This document shows, piece after piece, positions 36,943 through 37,024 of a DNA stretch of 37,024 bases. Under the pieces are notes generated by a model that was not told where the DNA came from, searched no databases, and saw only the letters and a list, made by a program, of their open reading frames with translations. This DNA is from a virus. The position numbers and the translations under genes are program-made. The stretch lies in IMG/VR virus record IMGVR_UViG_3300029986_000041, positions 1 to 37,024 of that record. One strand, given 5' to 3'. Position 1 is the first letter of the stretch. The number at the start of each line of letters is the position of its first letter.

Positions 36943-37024
36943 ATGGCATTACTAGAGGATAACGCTGCCCAAACAGCAGGTGCAATTAGTGGTGGCCCAG
37001 ATGCCGCAGGTGCGGTAGCAGGTG
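36943..37024 (+). CDS. 5' end of the scaffolding protein gene (partial)
   Basis: First 27 codons of the scaffold gene, running off the end of the window. The complete copy is at 173-1057. Confidence 0.9.
   Translation, partial: MALLEDNAAQTAGAISGGPDAAGAVAG

Larger units (their letters stand above)
36771..37024. repeat. Terminal redundancy, right copy
   Basis: Matches 1-254 except 36897 (A) against 127 (C), changing Glu to Ala in the small peptide upstream of scaffold. Confidence 0.95.

Noticed and set aside
1-37024. Integrase, lysogeny module or phage RNA polymerase
   Set aside because: No recombinase, CI-like repressor pair or T7-type polymerase motif is present. The RHH and HTH proteins alone do not show lysogeny.

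Overview
The window is a complete, circularly closed genome of a small tailed phage with podovirus (T7-like) virion architecture, with about 254 bases repeated at the two ends because the record was cut open inside the head genes. The unique length is therefore about 36.77 kb. Every gene I can support lies on the + strand. Neighbouring genes are packed with ATGA, TAATG or longer overlaps, Shine-Dalgarno (SD) motifs of the AAGGAGG type are common, and the DNA is AT-rich. I see no integrase, no phage DNA or RNA polymerase and no primase/helicase, so the phage probably depends on host replication and transcription. The sequence looks like an uncultivated environmental phage of a bacterium; the host cannot be named from it.

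Layout: (1) 31.8-37.0 kb, continuing into 0-2.6 kb, is the packaging and head block: terminase small and large subunits, a GNAT-like protein, portal, small zinc and Bbp19-like proteins, two tandem paralogues, scaffold, major capsid protein and a beta-rich possible decoration protein, ended by a strong terminator. (2) 2.6-15.7 kb is the tail block: adaptor, a cluster of small membrane proteins that is probably the holin/lysis set, nozzle, internal/ejection proteins, an AdoMet-decarboxylase-like gene coupled to an ATP-grasp gene, then tail fibre. (3) 15.75-15.91 kb is a control region with a candidate promoter and a 32-codon leader ORF whose SD, start codon and downstream SD each have a complement further on, in interleaved order (A B C A' B' C'). 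(4) 15.9-20.1 kb is the replication and recombination block: replisome-organiser-like protein, winged-helix protein, RHH repressor behind a strong promoter, a secreted muramidase-like candidate, ERF annealing protein, NinB-like and HNH/NinG-like proteins. (5) 20.1-23.5 kb is a mosaic of tiny zinc-ribbon and hypothetical genes plus a Dam-type methylase. Five consecutive genes there carry an almost identical 20-base leader, and a cloverleaf RNA lies there whose anticodon loop is a GAAA tetraloop. (6) 23.5-31.3 kb is a sugar cassette: UDP-galactopyranose-mutase-like FAD enzyme, three GT2 glycosyltransferases, dTDP-glucose-4,6-dehydratase-like SDR, radical SAM enzyme, GT-C membrane glycosyltransferase and a DPM1-like polyprenyl-phosphate sugar synthase. 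(7) 31.3-31.8 kb holds remains of an HNH endonuclease.

The most notable systems are four. The first is a phage-encoded lipid-linked glycosylation pathway filling about a fifth of a 37-kb genome. The second is the SpeD-like/ATP-grasp pair. The third is the triple interleaved leader RNA. The fourth is the anticodon-less tRNA-like element. The identical short leaders and the ERF recombinase together suggest that accessory genes are exchanged as cassettes.
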